DNA of 64,000 bases. It comes from Tretioscincus oriximinensis. Lineage: Eukaryota > Chordata > Lepidosauria > Squamata > Gymnophthalmidae. The stretch's first letter is position 1. Each line of letters begins with the position of its first letter. The notes beneath the pieces were generated by a model, which had not been told where the DNA came from, did no database searches, and worked only from the letters and a program-made list of their open reading frames with translations. The DNA lies in NCBI GenBank assembly GCA_022410635.1, contig JAJVDF010000261.1, forward strand, positions 1,538,281-1,602,280, given 5' to 3'. The translations under genes and the position numbers were made by a program. Below, piece by piece: positions 37,601 through 52,600 of this stretch.

Positions 37601-40600
37601 TTCTGAAGCTTTCAATTCAAACTAACATACACATTAACATATTCAAATTACCTAGTGAAACTATTTTTTTCCTCTACGGATGAACATCATTTCTGGTCAA
37701 TATAACCTGAGATTTCATGAGGAACTGCAAAGACATTTAATGGAAAGAAAGTCATGCTTCCCAGCGAGGCTAAATATGATGGATTATTTTCACGTCATTC
37801 ATGTCATCTTACCTGTCTCTGAAGATATGCTGGGCTGTTTTCTGCTCTTTCAGTTTGCCTGCATCCTTTAAGGGAAACAATGTTTTCACTTTTTCAAGAG
37901 GAACCTGGCATTTCTCTGTCACTTCCCGGGGTGTTCCCAGCATGTCTAAGAGGTGTTTTTCAATCGTGGGCAAAGGTTCATTCGGATGAAAAGCCTTATG
38001 CTGGAGGCACTGGTGAAGGAATAAAGAAGGCAGGCAATCAAAATAAATCAAATTAATTTAATTACAGGTAAAACGCCAAGGTGTCAGGTGGATGTGCTTG
38101 TTATAATAAAATTACATTAAAACAAATCCTCTTGTAAACAACATTACTCTTACATGCCTTCTGTTGGTATTTTCAAATTTGTTTATTGAATAGAGAATTT
38201 CATTATATCAGGATTTTTTATAACGGAGTTTCACCTGTATTTATTTGTTTGTTTGTTTATGTGCACTTTTATCCTGTCCTATACCAGAAAATGTAACTTA
38301 TGTAAGGTACAACTTGTCTGACATAAGCATCCCCACATTTTTCCTTTATTTTATTGTATAGTTGTACATACATTAAGTGTAAAAAAACAGTAACAACACA
38401 TACATTCCTTCCCCCAGGAAACCTTTCAATAAAAGTTTTAATAATTATATACATTTCTTTATTTAGCTTCTCTTTTTCTGCTATAGCCTAGTCCATATTC
38501 ATTAAATTTTCCCACCTGCCTAAAAATACATTCTATAGCTCATGTATGAAAAAGAAAATGGGTGGCACTGCTCCAGCAATGGAATTCTGTCACACCAATG
38601 CTAATTTATCAGTATTCCCACTAGACAATGTAATTAAAAACAATGTAATTAATAATTAAATATTCACCTAATCTTAGTATTAAAGACTTTTAACTCAAAT
38701 GTATCTTAGGTTAGCTTCTTTAATTATCTAGCTTCTATGTAGTGAGTTTTATGATGGATTAGAATGCGTTCAGAGATGAAATATTGAACTATTTTTGCTG
38801 CCTAAACATTTCCCTAATATCTTGCAATAAATGAAAAGTGTCATTGTATAGATTATACTGCTCAAAACAAGCCAGCAGAGGAATCTGTGAAACTATGTGG
38901 CTTTTGTGAACAGCTGCACCGTTGCTTCTGAAACCCAAATATAGTACAACTTCCCAAAAACTTACTACTGCTCTAAAAAGGATGTAAAAAACACAGAATT
39001 CTTCAGTTACAACATATGATACAAGATAACTGCTTATGTTTCTTTAATATATTACATCCGCAACTAGATTGTGTTTGTCAACATTAGCAAAACAAAAAAT
39101 GAATGAATAAACAGATTCAAAAACTTACCTGGTACAATCTTTGGTACTGAGGATTTGGAAATTTGCTAGTTTTAAATATATCCTTCATTACCTCTTCTTC
39201 TTCATCTTCATATACCAAACTCATGGAATCAATCATGGTGTCAATTGCACATAACTGATCATCTAGGACCACAGATACAAATTAGAGGAATAAATATTTA
39301 ACAAACATTCAGGGAATGTGTTAAAGTAATTCTCTCCTTCTAAACACTGAATACAATTAATCTCATTGCTGCTTCTGGGGCATCCATGTCAATACAGGAA
39401 GGTTTGATTATTCTATTTTTTCATAGGAGTGGAGAAAGACTAGAGCCAGGGAGGAAGTGTGGGTTCTCCTAGCTCTATGATGTGAGGGGGAAGGAGTACG
39501 GGATTGTGCCAGTCAAGCTACGAGCTGCACCCCACGAGCTTCTATAAAAGAGGGCAGAGATATGGTAGGAGGCTTTTTCTTGGTTGGGTGGACTCGTTAA
39601 TACAACACAAACAGAGGGCCAGTTCCTGAGTGGATCCCAGAGGGGTGGCATCACTAGGGACTTAAGAGGATTGGATGAAAGAGAGGGAGGCAATGCTATT
39701 GGATTAGGTTGCCTGTCCCCAGTTAACTCTTTCATTGAGATGTGTGTGACATTGAGCAAGGAGAAAAAGTGCTTTGAGGAAACCTTTAAATGCCTCTTTG
39801 AATTTTTCCTTTAAAAGAACAGTACTTTAACATAAAACTGTCTTATTTCATGCTTTCACTTTACCTCAAACTTGTATTTTAATAAACACTTCTCATTGGT
39901 TGAATAGAAGTCAGTGTGGTCTCGATCAATATTATATTGTCAAATATAAGAGAGACTGTGGATAAAGTCTCTCAGATATGTCAAAAAACAATCCTCCTAG
40001 TTGGCTCAAGGCAGCACCAAGCATATCTACATAATAGGCCTTGTGAGGGGAGCCTGACGGAGGAAGAATACTACAAAAACCCTACAGGTATAAAAGGAGT
40101 GTGGCCCATCAACAGAGAGTAAGGGACGCTGGCCTGAGTGATGGACACCACAGCTTCCCTTTACCATCTCAAACTATGCCTCACAGAAGGGCTTTCACCA
40201 TCAAAATCACTGGAAACAATTCANAGTAAAGTATCAGGAATCAAATCTACAAGAAAGTACTGCCTCAGATACTAATCACAAATCAGGACCAGATATACAA
40301 TATCTCCCACTATCTACCACTAGCATGTAAAACAAATTAAAAAATGCTTGCCAACTACAGCAATATGACTGGAATATTATTTACCAAGCAGGGATATAAC
40401 TGTTGTGTTCCCAGATCATTCTGTTGATTGCTTTATGGAACCATAAAGGGCTTCTCTCAAAAGGAAAGCAAATACAGTAACTGCAATTGCTCAGTACTTG
40501 CAATAAGCTTTCTTTCTACCAGGTTTTCTCAATTTGAATTAATAAATATGATTTTTTTTCTTCTCCATCCACTGTTTTTAATCATACTTTATATAGAAAT

Positions 40601-43600
40601 ATCTTTTGTCTATTTTTAATAATGTTTCTGCACTTATTGGTTGTTTGAATTTCTTTAATTTTGTGAACAGCTTTGAGATTTAAAGCTGTATATAATAGCT
40701 CTAAATAACTAAATATGCTAATTTAGTCTATGAGTAGCCACCGTCTATCAAATATTTTGCNTTGCCAAACTGTTTGATTACCTTTAGTTTGCTAATATGT
40801 GGTATGGACCTGTTTTGCTTATATTTAAGAACAAACGTATTCCTAATTTTAATGTTCTGGTATTTATTTATTTGCATTTTTATCTGTTATACCCAAAGGT
40901 ATCAGGACTGCTAGCAATAAAAACACGATACAGGGCTAACTTAAAAATAACCATGCACAAAAGTGGGGGCTGGAAGAGCAGTTTCTTCAACCAAAGGCTG
41001 GATTAAAGAAGTGTATCTTTAGAGATTTTCTGAATAAATACAGTGATGGTGACTGACGCACCTCAAGGGGAAGATAGTTCCACAGTCTGGGGGTTGCCAC
41101 TGAGAAGGCTCTATCCTGGGTTCTCACTCTATTTGCTATCAAGAGTGATGGCACAAGTAAGAGGGCCTCCTCATTTAGGCCCTTTTCAATTAAAGTTACT
41201 AGCATGAATTGGGCTTGGCAGCAAATTAGTAGCCAGGGCAACTCTCTCAAGATCTAGACACTACATANATACAGCCATTCTACACTTGGACAGCAAACAC
41301 AGAGGTCATATGTGAGACATCTGATATNTGACTTCTCTTCTGTTGACCTCCACTACCTTATGAAGAAGTGGACCAGTGATGATCTACCAGGTACTATTGA
41401 ACTACAGTCCCAGTTTGTCCTTGCCATGTAACAGCTGACTGAAGCCCAGGTTAGGTTGCAGTTCAGCAATATCTAGAAATCCATAGTTTGCTTTATAACA
41501 TCTGTCTTGGTTGAGAGTATGACCCAAAGGACTACAGTCAAAAGATTATTGCCTGAAAATTCTCAGCGTGATGTCAAGAAAAGCAATGAGGTGGAGTCAG
41601 GACCACACATACAATTTGTACCAGGTAAGGGCTTTTGTCTAGCACCATGCACAGCACAGTATTTGTATTTTAAAGTAATGCACACAATAGGCATTCTTTC
41701 ATCATTTGACTGCCCAAGAGCACAAATTAATAAATGCACATAGTCTGCCAATTGCTTCTAGGCATTCTCAAGCAAAAACAAAAAGCAAAGTGTTCACCTA
41801 GTGTCTGCTCTCTGAAAATAAATATTAACGGCATATTGTCTGTTTCTCCGACTGTTATTTTGCATTATGTAGGTATTCATTCTAGTAGTAATAATCTTCC
41901 ATGAATATGTCTGACCAAGGTGGTTACTTCATAGCCTCATCCAGAAGAAAACTCCACAAACACACAACTTTCTGAATCAAAAAAGTATTTCCCTTTTTTG
42001 GTCCTAACTTTCCTGCCCATCAGTTCCATAGAGTGCCATCTAATTCTAGTACAGCATGATTTTATATATTTCAAATCATGAAAAACCACATTTCAAGAAG
42101 AGAGATGTTCCAGCCCCTTGATCATTCTGGTTGCCCTTTTCTTCACCATTTACAGAAAATCTATGGTCCTCCTACTAGACTCTCATAATCCTTCTTACTG
42201 TTACTCCACCCTGCAGAACAAAGAGAAGCTGTAAAATTCAACTACATCAGCTGGAACCATGCTTTATCATCTTTGAGGCAAGGCATTTTGCACCGTCATA
42301 AAATCACAAGGTGGTAGTCAGGGTTGGGGTGGTTTTGTCTGGCACTGTTGATTTCAGCACCACCACACATTCAGATGGCGCTGACTAAATGACAGAGCTG
42401 TCATTCAGGATGCTGCCATGTTAGGTAATGTCCCAAAGCAGGAAAGAGGAAGAAGCCTACTTTCCCCAATAAGCAGACTGTTATTCCACCCAAAATTGGC
42501 ATTCCCACTGGCATCCAAGATAAGTTTAGTATGTTATCTCCTGGGAGGCAGTCTGCTTAATGAAGGAAAGCTGGCTTCTTGCTCCTTCTTGCTTTGGGTG
42601 GTTGTGTAAATGTAAAAAGAGGCCTTTTTGTGCCCACACTAAATTCCCACTGCAATTTACCAAAAAGTTGTGTAAACTGAAAAGAGAAAGCTCACCTGTT
42701 GGTGTGCACTTTTTATTATTTTTTAAAGATGAAAACATATATTGTCTCAAATCTTCCATGTAAGGTAACTGCACATATGCCAAGCACTAAAATAGAGGGG
42801 GGATAAAGCAGAAAAGGTTTAGTTTGGGTTCCATCGTCACAGTTGCAAATAGCAGGCACATGTAGATATATACTGGACAGAAATATTTCCAATAGAAGTT
42901 AAGATATATTTTTTTAAATGATCAATTTTTCTGATACCTCAAATTTCTCCTCACACAATAGAATTTATTTCCCAAAAATAGTAAAAAAAATTTGGGTGTG
43001 TGTGTTTCTGTATTTTTATAAACTTCCTTGAACTAGTCAAATACAAAGCTTTTCAAAGGTCTCCACCGATTTTGGACCTCCTGGAAATTCTTACAAAGTC
43101 CTTCTGGAAATGGACAATGAACCTTGAAGGACAGGTGGAACTCTGGAAGACCACAGATGTACTGGCTACAGATGAACCAGGCTCTAGTAGCCTGGTCAAA
43201 CAGGTCTTATTTGCAGAGAGGAAGGAGGTGGGGCAGGATATAAAAGAGAAAAAGCAGGGAAGGGAACCATAGTCTCACCAGCTGGTTCTGTTATGTAGGC
43301 GAATAATGCAATCAGGTCTGAACTATACACTGAACTGGTCGGAATACAGTTCTGAACATTTTTCAGAATTATACTATAACCCAGGAAGACTTAACATCAC
43401 CATAAAAATAAATACTGAATCACACCTTATTATATCTAGTTGCTTCTGGAACATTTTTCAAATGCTTACCTCCACCAATGGTTTGTTTGTTTATGGAATT
43501 ATTAGATCCATAACGTAATCACTATTGCAGAACTTCAAGGATTTAAATTTTTTCAAAGTAACAATATAATGCTCATCAATTATTATTATTTTTCAAAAGA

Positions 43601-46600
43601 AATATAAATTCAATGCTCTTATTGCTAAAAGTATCTTATTGCTAAAAGTATCTTAATGCTAAAAGTTAAGTCTCCATCAATAAGACCATTTAGCCACGCA
43701 TCAGTGGCTCCTAATCCTTTTGAATTTAGATCATCTTAAGAAATTTTCTTTCCTCCTAAATTTATTCTGCCTGCCTAAAGCACAGGAAAATGAAGACTAT
43801 CATATATATAAACAAATGGATGCTGAAGCTTAGATCCAGCAACATGTCAGAGTTCACTGATAAAATATTACAAAGAAACAAGCACCAACAGTTACCTGAA
43901 TAGTCCAATATCTGCCTTCCCAAGATCTGTCACAGAGATCATTATGAAATATTCCAAATAACTCCTTACTCCTTCCATTGGTTCTGAATTGGGATACTAA
44001 ACTAATTTAGTAAATAAATAAAATTTAACCACTGTTTTCTTATCTCTATCTCAAATATAAGCAGAATTAGCAATATAAATTGGCAGATTAGACTAAGTCA
44101 AAGAGGAAGCTAGTAATGGAGGTGCCAAGCCTTTACTTAAGGATTGCTAAAGCATAGGTATACTTCTCAGGCATAGACTCTAAATTTTCCTCCATAAAAA
44201 AGCAACTATATGATTCCAAGTAATTTCTCCTAAATGCCATATCGGAATTTAGCTGTAGGCATTTAACTGCGTCACTAAACTTTAGAAATATAAGAATATC
44301 CAACAAAAATTCCCGATGTCAGCATTTTCCTATGAAAATAAGAAATATTCTTCCAAGAAAGCAAGGTGTTTGTTTTATTCTTAAGAGGAAAAATACAGTA
44401 CCTCATAATCATCCTTAATTAGTGGAAATGCTACCCCAACCTGAGGCTGAGATCTTCTATCATAGACGTAACGCACTATGGCTACCATGTCCAATTCCTC
44501 CAAAGCATGAATAAGGGCAGAAAGAGCAACTGAGGCAGCCTGTAAAGAAAAGTATCTATTTATAAGAAAACATGACAGATCAGACATTATGTGTCTTTTG
44601 TTTTTAGTTACTCCTTTTAATCATCTGCAACTTACAACACAAAAGTGAACACCATTGCCTTATCAGATTATGCTTCTTGTCACTGATCAGTCACACGGTT
44701 GCATCCAACTCTGTGTGACCACCATAGACCGTAACAGGGCTGGTCCCTCTGTCTTCTATTAAAACACACACACACACACAATGTCTGCTCAAGCTCATGT
44801 TTTTTTTAAATACATTTTTAATTTGTTTCCAAGTTCTTCTAAGTTACACTCTTTCCCCTCCCAGTTAATTCACTGACTTACTCCTTCTGCTCTGTTTCTT
44901 TTGTAACTTTGGCCCGTTATATCATTTTATCTCTCTGTGAATTGATCTATTGATCCCTCCACATCAATGGTTCTTTAATCTTAAAAAGCTGTGATTAGAA
45001 GTCCACCTACTTTTTGTAGAAAGCCTATAAAGAGTCTCCAGTTCATAACAAATTTATATAATGTTTTATACTTTATCAAAATAATTAATGAATTTTAATT
45101 AAACCGATCAGTTTAAACCCATCAGTTCTCTGCCATGGGAATTCATTCTTCTTGTCATCTCTAAGCATGAACAATTTTTGTCCAAGTTCATGTTTTTGCT
45201 TTCATAATAGTGTCTATTCACCCTATCTTTGACCATCCACTTCTCCTTTTGCCTTCAATATTCCCAGTATTTTCCAGTGAATCCTGTCTTTTTATTATGT
45301 GCCATATATTTGAGCTTCAGTGACAGGATCTGTTCTTCCAATAAGCAGTCAGGATTGAGTTCCTTTAATACTTACTAATTTCATCTCCACGTAGTACAAT
45401 AAAAAAANCTCTCAAAAATCTCCAATTCAAATGCTTCCTTATGGTCTAATTCCCAGTGCTTTTCCATTACCAGTAAGCTTTATTGGCAATAATATTGGAG
45501 ATTATTATACAACCATTTTTTAAAAAAATTAACTTAGTTGTACATAAACAATAAATATCTGTGAAGTTTCTTTTCTAAGATGCTCCTTGATTTAGAACAG
45601 AGATTCCCAAACTTTTTTGAGCTGTCGCACCTTTGGCTCCCAAGCCACATCCTTAGTGCCCCCCCACAGACACACACATTCACTCCAATTATATAAAGAT
45701 ATTCTTACTGCCCCTCTCAATGTATTCAGCGCCCCCAGGGGGGCAATACTGCCCACTTTGGGAATCACTGATTTAGAAGATGAAACAAAATCTAGACAAG
45801 TATCAAGTCTGAAGAGTCCTTCATCTCACCTCATCATCCTTTGCAGGAAATACTTTGAGAACTTGACTTCCCATGTAATGCTGTCTTTGGACCTACAAAT
45901 GAACATTTTAAAAAATCATTTTGGTTTGATCCCCAAAACATCATATTGAACTCTTTAAAATAAGATTGTGATCACATCTAACAAATCAAACCAAAAAACC
46001 AAAACACTTCATTAAATGTAGTCCTTGCATTTTCATCTCTGATTCTTTCTAAGTATTCATGAGAAGCAGAGCGATAGACTGATGTGTAAACAATGCTTAT
46101 CACCTGTAAGTTCCCTGAGGCAATGTAAAGATTCTTTTTTTAATGTGTGTGATCAGTGTCTTTCTGTGAAAAAGTCACACATGTTTTATTCCATATTTGA
46201 AGTGTTAAATACAGAACCCGGTCGTATTTCAAAAAGCATTCCTTAGTTTGCATTAGAATAAGAATGGTAAGTCCATAGTGTGAGATCTAATGCCCCTTGA
46301 GAAAGAGCCTAAGATAGGTTACAATAATTAAAATACATTTCTTAAAAACAAGATTGAAAGTAACAATATGCAGAGGTTAAGACTTGTCAACAGATTTATG
46401 ACTGCAAATGGTGAAAAACTGGTAATTAATCTCCCAAGTATTAGCGGAGTTTTGATGGAATTGATTAGCTANTTTTTTTTCTTGCACTGACTTCAATTTT
46501 TTATTGTGATTTTAAGATATATATATTTGATAATCATTACTATACCCACTTTTTCTACTACTTTGTTAACTGCACTGCTATTTTCGGAAGATGATTTTAG

Positions 46601-49600
46601 GTGTTTTAAATAAACAACCTGTAAATGTAATAAAGAAATATACTAAAAATCCAAGATACAATATGTATGAAGTTTGATATACATTTTGTGCATCAGTTTA
46701 CAGAGCTGTGTTTAAATTTTTGTTTGTGGTCAAATCTAATAGCTGCTTTCTTTCTGATTGAAATTGTTTTACTTACTTGCTCCCCTTGCTTTCAATTTAC
46801 TAGAACTTGTACTTATGATTTAAATTATGCCTTATTCTAGTACTAGTGGAATTAGCCCGTTGCATTAGGATAATTCAATGGACTCTAGCCCCTCCTCCCC
46901 TTGCTCCCATCCATGCCTCCACGCACTCACTCACCCCCTCCCATTCTCTTTTCACTTGCTGCTTCTTTGTTTCATTCCTTCTTTCTGTCTTCCTACCTTC
47001 ATTTTTTCTTATCTTCCTTCCCTTCCATCTTTTTATTTATTCCTTCCTTTGTTTTTCCTTTCCCTCCCAGTACTTGTTCCAGTACTGAACCCTGGAATGT
47101 TCCACTTCTTACCTCTTTCTACGCAGAGAACTGTTCCATTTATTACTTCTCTCTATTTTTGCCAATATAGTTAGTTTCCAAACCAGGACTCTCGTCTCTG
47201 GTGGCTGCCAAAGTTCCAAGCCCTGTCATTGGTCATTGTATTTCGGAATGTTGAACTCCCCCACATGCCTTTTATTACTTATGATGTTTCAAAACACTGA
47301 TATAGTTTCGTGGTTTTAGTACTTATATTATTTATAATTCAACCTTACTGATTACAACAAAAAGAAGTTTCAATGGCAACAAAGCTCCAAACTGCAACGC
47401 TGTGTGAACCTTTAACAAAACGCTGCATTCAATGCAAAGATAATTAAGTTTTAAGTTATACTTCAGTTGATGTCATTTGGTAATCAGCACTGCTAATTAG
47501 TTGGACTAACATCACCTGTGTTTTTAGGGGTTCTTTGCATATAAAAAGCCAAGAATCCCCAGGTATGTGTAGTAGCTGGCTGACGATCTGAAAACCCTGA
47601 CCATCAATTACAAGGCAGAATCACCAACACTGTTTTATTTCCCTTCCTNTCAATGCTTTCTATCAGCAGTTCATTAATTTGGGCACAACAAATCTGTAAT
47701 TCACACTGTGCAACAAGATGAAAGTTGTGGAATGTAGACTATTAATAAACAAATAAAGCAGAATAGTTTAACTTATTTTGCATAATTTATTCTACTTCTT
47801 TTACTATTTTACATAATTTGTATTCTAACTACTTGGCATGGTGATAAGCCACAGCATGGACTAAGAGCTGCTATTCTCCCAACCACCAGTAATTTTATTC
47901 AGTAACACGCTTGAATTCTCAGATTTTGCAAAAGTATCACTGGATACACAGTGTCCTGTAATAAAATATAAATGATATTTATCTTCCTTATGCATATGAA
48001 TAAAGAAAAGTAAACACACACTTCCATTAAACTAAGACTAAAGCTCCCTCCTCATGAAGTTCTCGCACTTCAATAGTACTTAATTAAGAATGAACCTCAC
48101 AAGATGACAGACTTTCAGTAATCCACTTGGAAGAAAGCTTCTTTGCCCCAGAATATCTTATTCTGNCACAACGGAGCATTCTTCCGAGTGAATACTTGAA
48201 AGTCTGTCACTACGTAGAGTAGATTCTTAATCATGTAAGCACCGTTGTGGTACGAAAACCTCATGAGGAGAAGACTGTGGATACAATAAAAAGATGTCTC
48301 TGAACTCCCCTTGAGGCAGCTTCAAGGTGGGACTGTTCACATACACTAATCAAGAAAAGGAAGATTACAGAATGACAACCTCTGAGGCACTCCTTTTGTT
48401 ATATCTGAGCACAGCCTCAGTGTATTCTAAGAGCTGAAGAACATAGCTTATTAACTAACCAATTTGCAACTTACTCATACAACTTCCATAACTCAGAATA
48501 ACAATTTTGGTAGCTGATAAGTAGGCCCTTCTGCCAAACCTTTCACTGGTATCACCTTTAATTTTTCCAGAGAGGGAATCAATAAACCTAAATAACATTA
48601 CTTTTGAGAATTTTCTGATTTTTCATTTCCTTTTTAAACAACATATTACGCTTATTATTGTAAAATACTTAAAAAATATATTCCTGGAAACTATTCCTTA
48701 TACTGTTCTCCAACTTGTAAANTTGAAAAGATTATAAATGAATGGATATATTATATCATTAAAAGAAGAAATGAACAATCAAAAACTTCANAAACATTTT
48801 CAAGGAATATTATCTAACTTCATTCTTTTATCATGCTTTCATATTACAGCAACACTGTGGATAGCAATTTTACATCCATACCTGAGATGATTTAGTGAAT
48901 CCTAGCACAGAAAAGCATTTTCCATCTGACTTATATTTCATTTGTTCTTCATCTATTCTGGAGAAAGGAACTATATCGCTCCCATAACGAAAACCTGCAA
49001 AGTAAGAGAATAACTTCCTTTGTTAATAAAATGGAGGCTCAGAAACGCACAAGAATGTGGTAGTTTTACAGGGAGATATGGCTGGCTTGATGGTTATACC
49101 AGTTATTTCCCAAACAACAGCGTATAGTAGTCCAGGAATATATTTTTATTTTGGAAGCCTCATAGAAGAAGGCATCTTATGTCACTTATGTCCTGTTTCA
49201 CTCCAACTCAACTTGCATGATGTGCATGTTTGAAGAAAGATAACATAGACATTTATTCCTTAAATTCTGCTACTGAGTTAGTAAAAAGTAGTCTAATGGA
49301 CATATTAGACACCAGTAAGCCTGCTCCAGACATGGACAACTAGCCCTCAGTTCGTAGTCCTTTGTTCATGAAGCTACACCAATATTGCAGTGTAGATCAT
49401 CAGAAACAGAGCAAGTCATAAAAACAGATAAATGATTTCTTTGCATGCAAATGTTTTAAAGTAGAAAACACAAACCAAAAGGTGTCTTCAAATCCTGACT
49501 AGAAAATCTAATGAGAATTATGGAGGAAAAAATAACCGTGTCAACTAAACAACACCAACTTTAGTAAGGTAAATTAGAACAAAGTTTGTAGGTGCTGAGT

Positions 49601-52600
49601 TTCACTGAAGGTAGTACATATATTCATAATCTAGTTCAGATGATCAAATATCTAACTCCTGCTAGGCCACAGAGAAACTAGAAGTCCTGTATACAACAGT
49701 AAAATTTTATCAGAAGGATTAAGACGAACTTCAAAAGTTCTTGTTCTCAAACTGACAATTGCTCATTACAGCCAAACTTGAAGGACAAAATTTCTTCAAC
49801 CCTCTTCTTTGAATCCTACAGTTAATTTAAACAGACTGCTAAATACCTTAGAATGAGTAAAATAACCACCCACATTCAAATCTAATGCAGGATTTTAAAA
49901 GGAAAGCATTTGAAAGAGAAAGAAAATGTGTAAAGTCCACTTTACTTTATTAATAATACACCTTGGATACTATTATTCCTGAACAGTGACAAAAAACTCC
50001 TTTCCATGAGTTGTATTCAGGCTTTGAATTACCAACGCCTCTGGGGCAAATTATGAACTGAAAGGAAAAATATTATTTCTTGTTTCATCCAAGGTCTATG
50101 GATTCTTTCCACAGGAGCATAAAATAAAGAGCATCACGTCTCCCTTTCTCTTTGGAAGCAAGAAAGCTGTAAATAGCATAAATTAAAAAATATACCATAN
50201 TAACACTTCTACAAATTCAGAATTATCCCGGAAATATCTGGATCCCAAAGTCTACCTTGAATAACGTCCTCCTTTGGAACCTCTGTTTCTTCATCGTCGT
50301 CTAAGCAGTACACTGTTTCTTTCTGCACATCCTCTTTTCTTTGTGTCTTGGCATCCACAACCATCCAGGATTTTTTCACCTTCTCTTCTGTGAACTTGAC
50401 ACAAGAATTTAAAAGTGAATGCATTTAACTTCCACATAACTGGATTCTGGTCCCCCTAACTGATGCCCAGAAGACTACAACAATCAGTTTATACTGCACT
50501 ACCAAAATTATTCTGTTTAGAATATTTCCAGTTCTGATCACCACTTACTAATATCAAATATACTGCTATTAAAAAACTTACTTTCAAATCAGCATGGAAT
50601 AGTGGCATCCACTAGTCTACTTTTGAGCAGTAATTTCTCATTATTATTACTGCATTTTTCACCATTCAGACAAGTTTAAAATGTGCCATTATGTGCCCAA
50701 TGCACGACTATGNGGGAATTGTCACACGTATCAGTAGCAATTCCAATATCCCCAAATTATATAGGATAGAAATTGACTCTTTTTCTACACCAGAAAAACC
50801 CAAATCTCAATATGGATTTCCCCAGAACAGCATGAAAACTTACTTTTGGGATGCCCAGTAGCAAAATCCCTGCTGGATAAAATGGCCTCAGGCACATGAA
50901 CGCAACCAAATCCAAGATGCTAACAGCTAACAACCATGTGTGGAGACCAGAACACAAGAACTTCCAGGTAATTTGCATGTACAAAATGCCCAGATACACT
51001 AGACATGCCAATGTGAAAGCAGGCACTCATCCTGCGCTTTTGAACAGAAATTATTCCAGAGCTTTATTGGGGAATATTGCTAAAAAGCACAAATTTTCAT
51101 AGCTGTCTGTTTTCTATATGATTGGTCGGTTAAAAAAATCAGATATGATTTTTTTGAAAAACACATTCTATTACTCTGTTCTGTACATCCAGACAATTCA
51201 TTTATTTACCTATCTACCTACTTACCCACCCTCCTACCTACATTTATATTCCACCCTATACCTGAAAGTCTCAGGGCAGATCACAATAAAAAGCCCATAA
51301 AACAGATGGAATTAGAACAATTAAAAATACAACAGTGTCTTCAAAGAGAGGACACAGCANGATTGTTTACAAAAATTAAATATGAATTTACAATTAATTC
51401 CTAATATGCTGCCACCCTTTATTTGGGATTGACATGGCCATGCGTAAAGTCATCTTACTGCAGAGAAAATAGCAACTTACTGCTTTATACGCCACAATCC
51501 GTATTGATAATTGAGAACCAATTGTGAGCTGACAAGGCCAAGGCATAGGTCTTCGTTCAACCTTCTTAAACATTGAAAGGCGCTCCATACTCTCCCTAGG
51601 TGGAAGGATGCAAGGGAAAATGGTCAACTGGGACTCGATGGGATCTACTACAAATTAGCTATGGCACCAGAACATGCTTTTAAAACACAATTATGGATAA
51701 TTTACTAGATTTATCTATACTTTTTTTAAAAAATGCAGAAGGTTGAGAACAAGTAAAGGCTGCACCTAGATGACACTTATCTATTCCACCATAGTTCAAC
51801 ATTCTGCAATAAAGCATGGATGATTCTGGTGTTTGGCTTATTATCAGGCAACCATTGTGAGAAAAGTAGAAGGGATTTAAAGTTACCTGAAAGTATAAAT
51901 GTCTTCCAAACCTTCTTCCTTGGCTAAGGAGTACATGAGCTTCCTCACCATCTGGAGACCTTCTTTCTGCTGTTGGGTCAGGCCTTTCCTTGGAAAGGAG
52001 GCCTGGTGTTTAGGAGAATGTAACGTGTCCCCACTTCCATCTTCGTTATTTGCTGGAAAGGGCAAGCTAAAAACACAATTAAAAGCAATTTCAACTCATA
52101 TCTGTCACTCATCAAAACAATGCCAAATCAGTTCCAATTGTTCTTTTCTTTCTCAAAAGGGAAGTAACATGGCTTGACACTTTATATCATCCCTTTATGC
52201 TGAAATATCTTTCAAATGTCATTCTGAAATCTTTACAAGCCCACACGGATGTGTATTTATCGCCACATTATTAGTCAGCAATGACACAACTAGCTCTATA
52301 TAGAATTTTTATGAGCTGCAACTTTTTCCATAAATAATGCTAATGTGTTTGCTTTTGTGGAAGAATGGATGGGAACTTTAACAGGGCAAAGTTATGGAAG
52401 CACTGCTTGATGTAATGTATGTATTAAAATGATGAAGTAACTAATTATGGTCATTTCTAGATGGTGAGGGGAAGTACCAGTTCTTGGCCCACCAGATACA
52501 AACAGACTTCCTTACCATTAAACCAACTTACTAGGCTCCTAGCANGATTCCTGTAACATTGACTCCAAGTTGGGAGATAGTACTAACAGAATATCTTTCC

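Larger units (their letters stand above)
39263..42695 (-). other. XRCC5 intron 12
   Basis: 3.4-kb intron with an LTR-like stretch, an L2 fragment and an R1 remnant, listed separately. 40,150-40,850 and 41,270-41,740 show no identifiable feature. Confidence 0.75.
45893..48881 (-). other. XRCC5 intron 9
   Basis: 3.0-kb intron containing the pyrimidine tract and the large palindrome listed separately. 45,893-46,880 and 47,080-48,040 show no identifiable feature. Confidence 0.8.

Noticed and set aside
46846..47174. Overlapping 80-98 residue frames rich in F, L, S and P
   Set aside because: All come from the pyrimidine-rich tract; three overlapping frames stay open for that reason alone.
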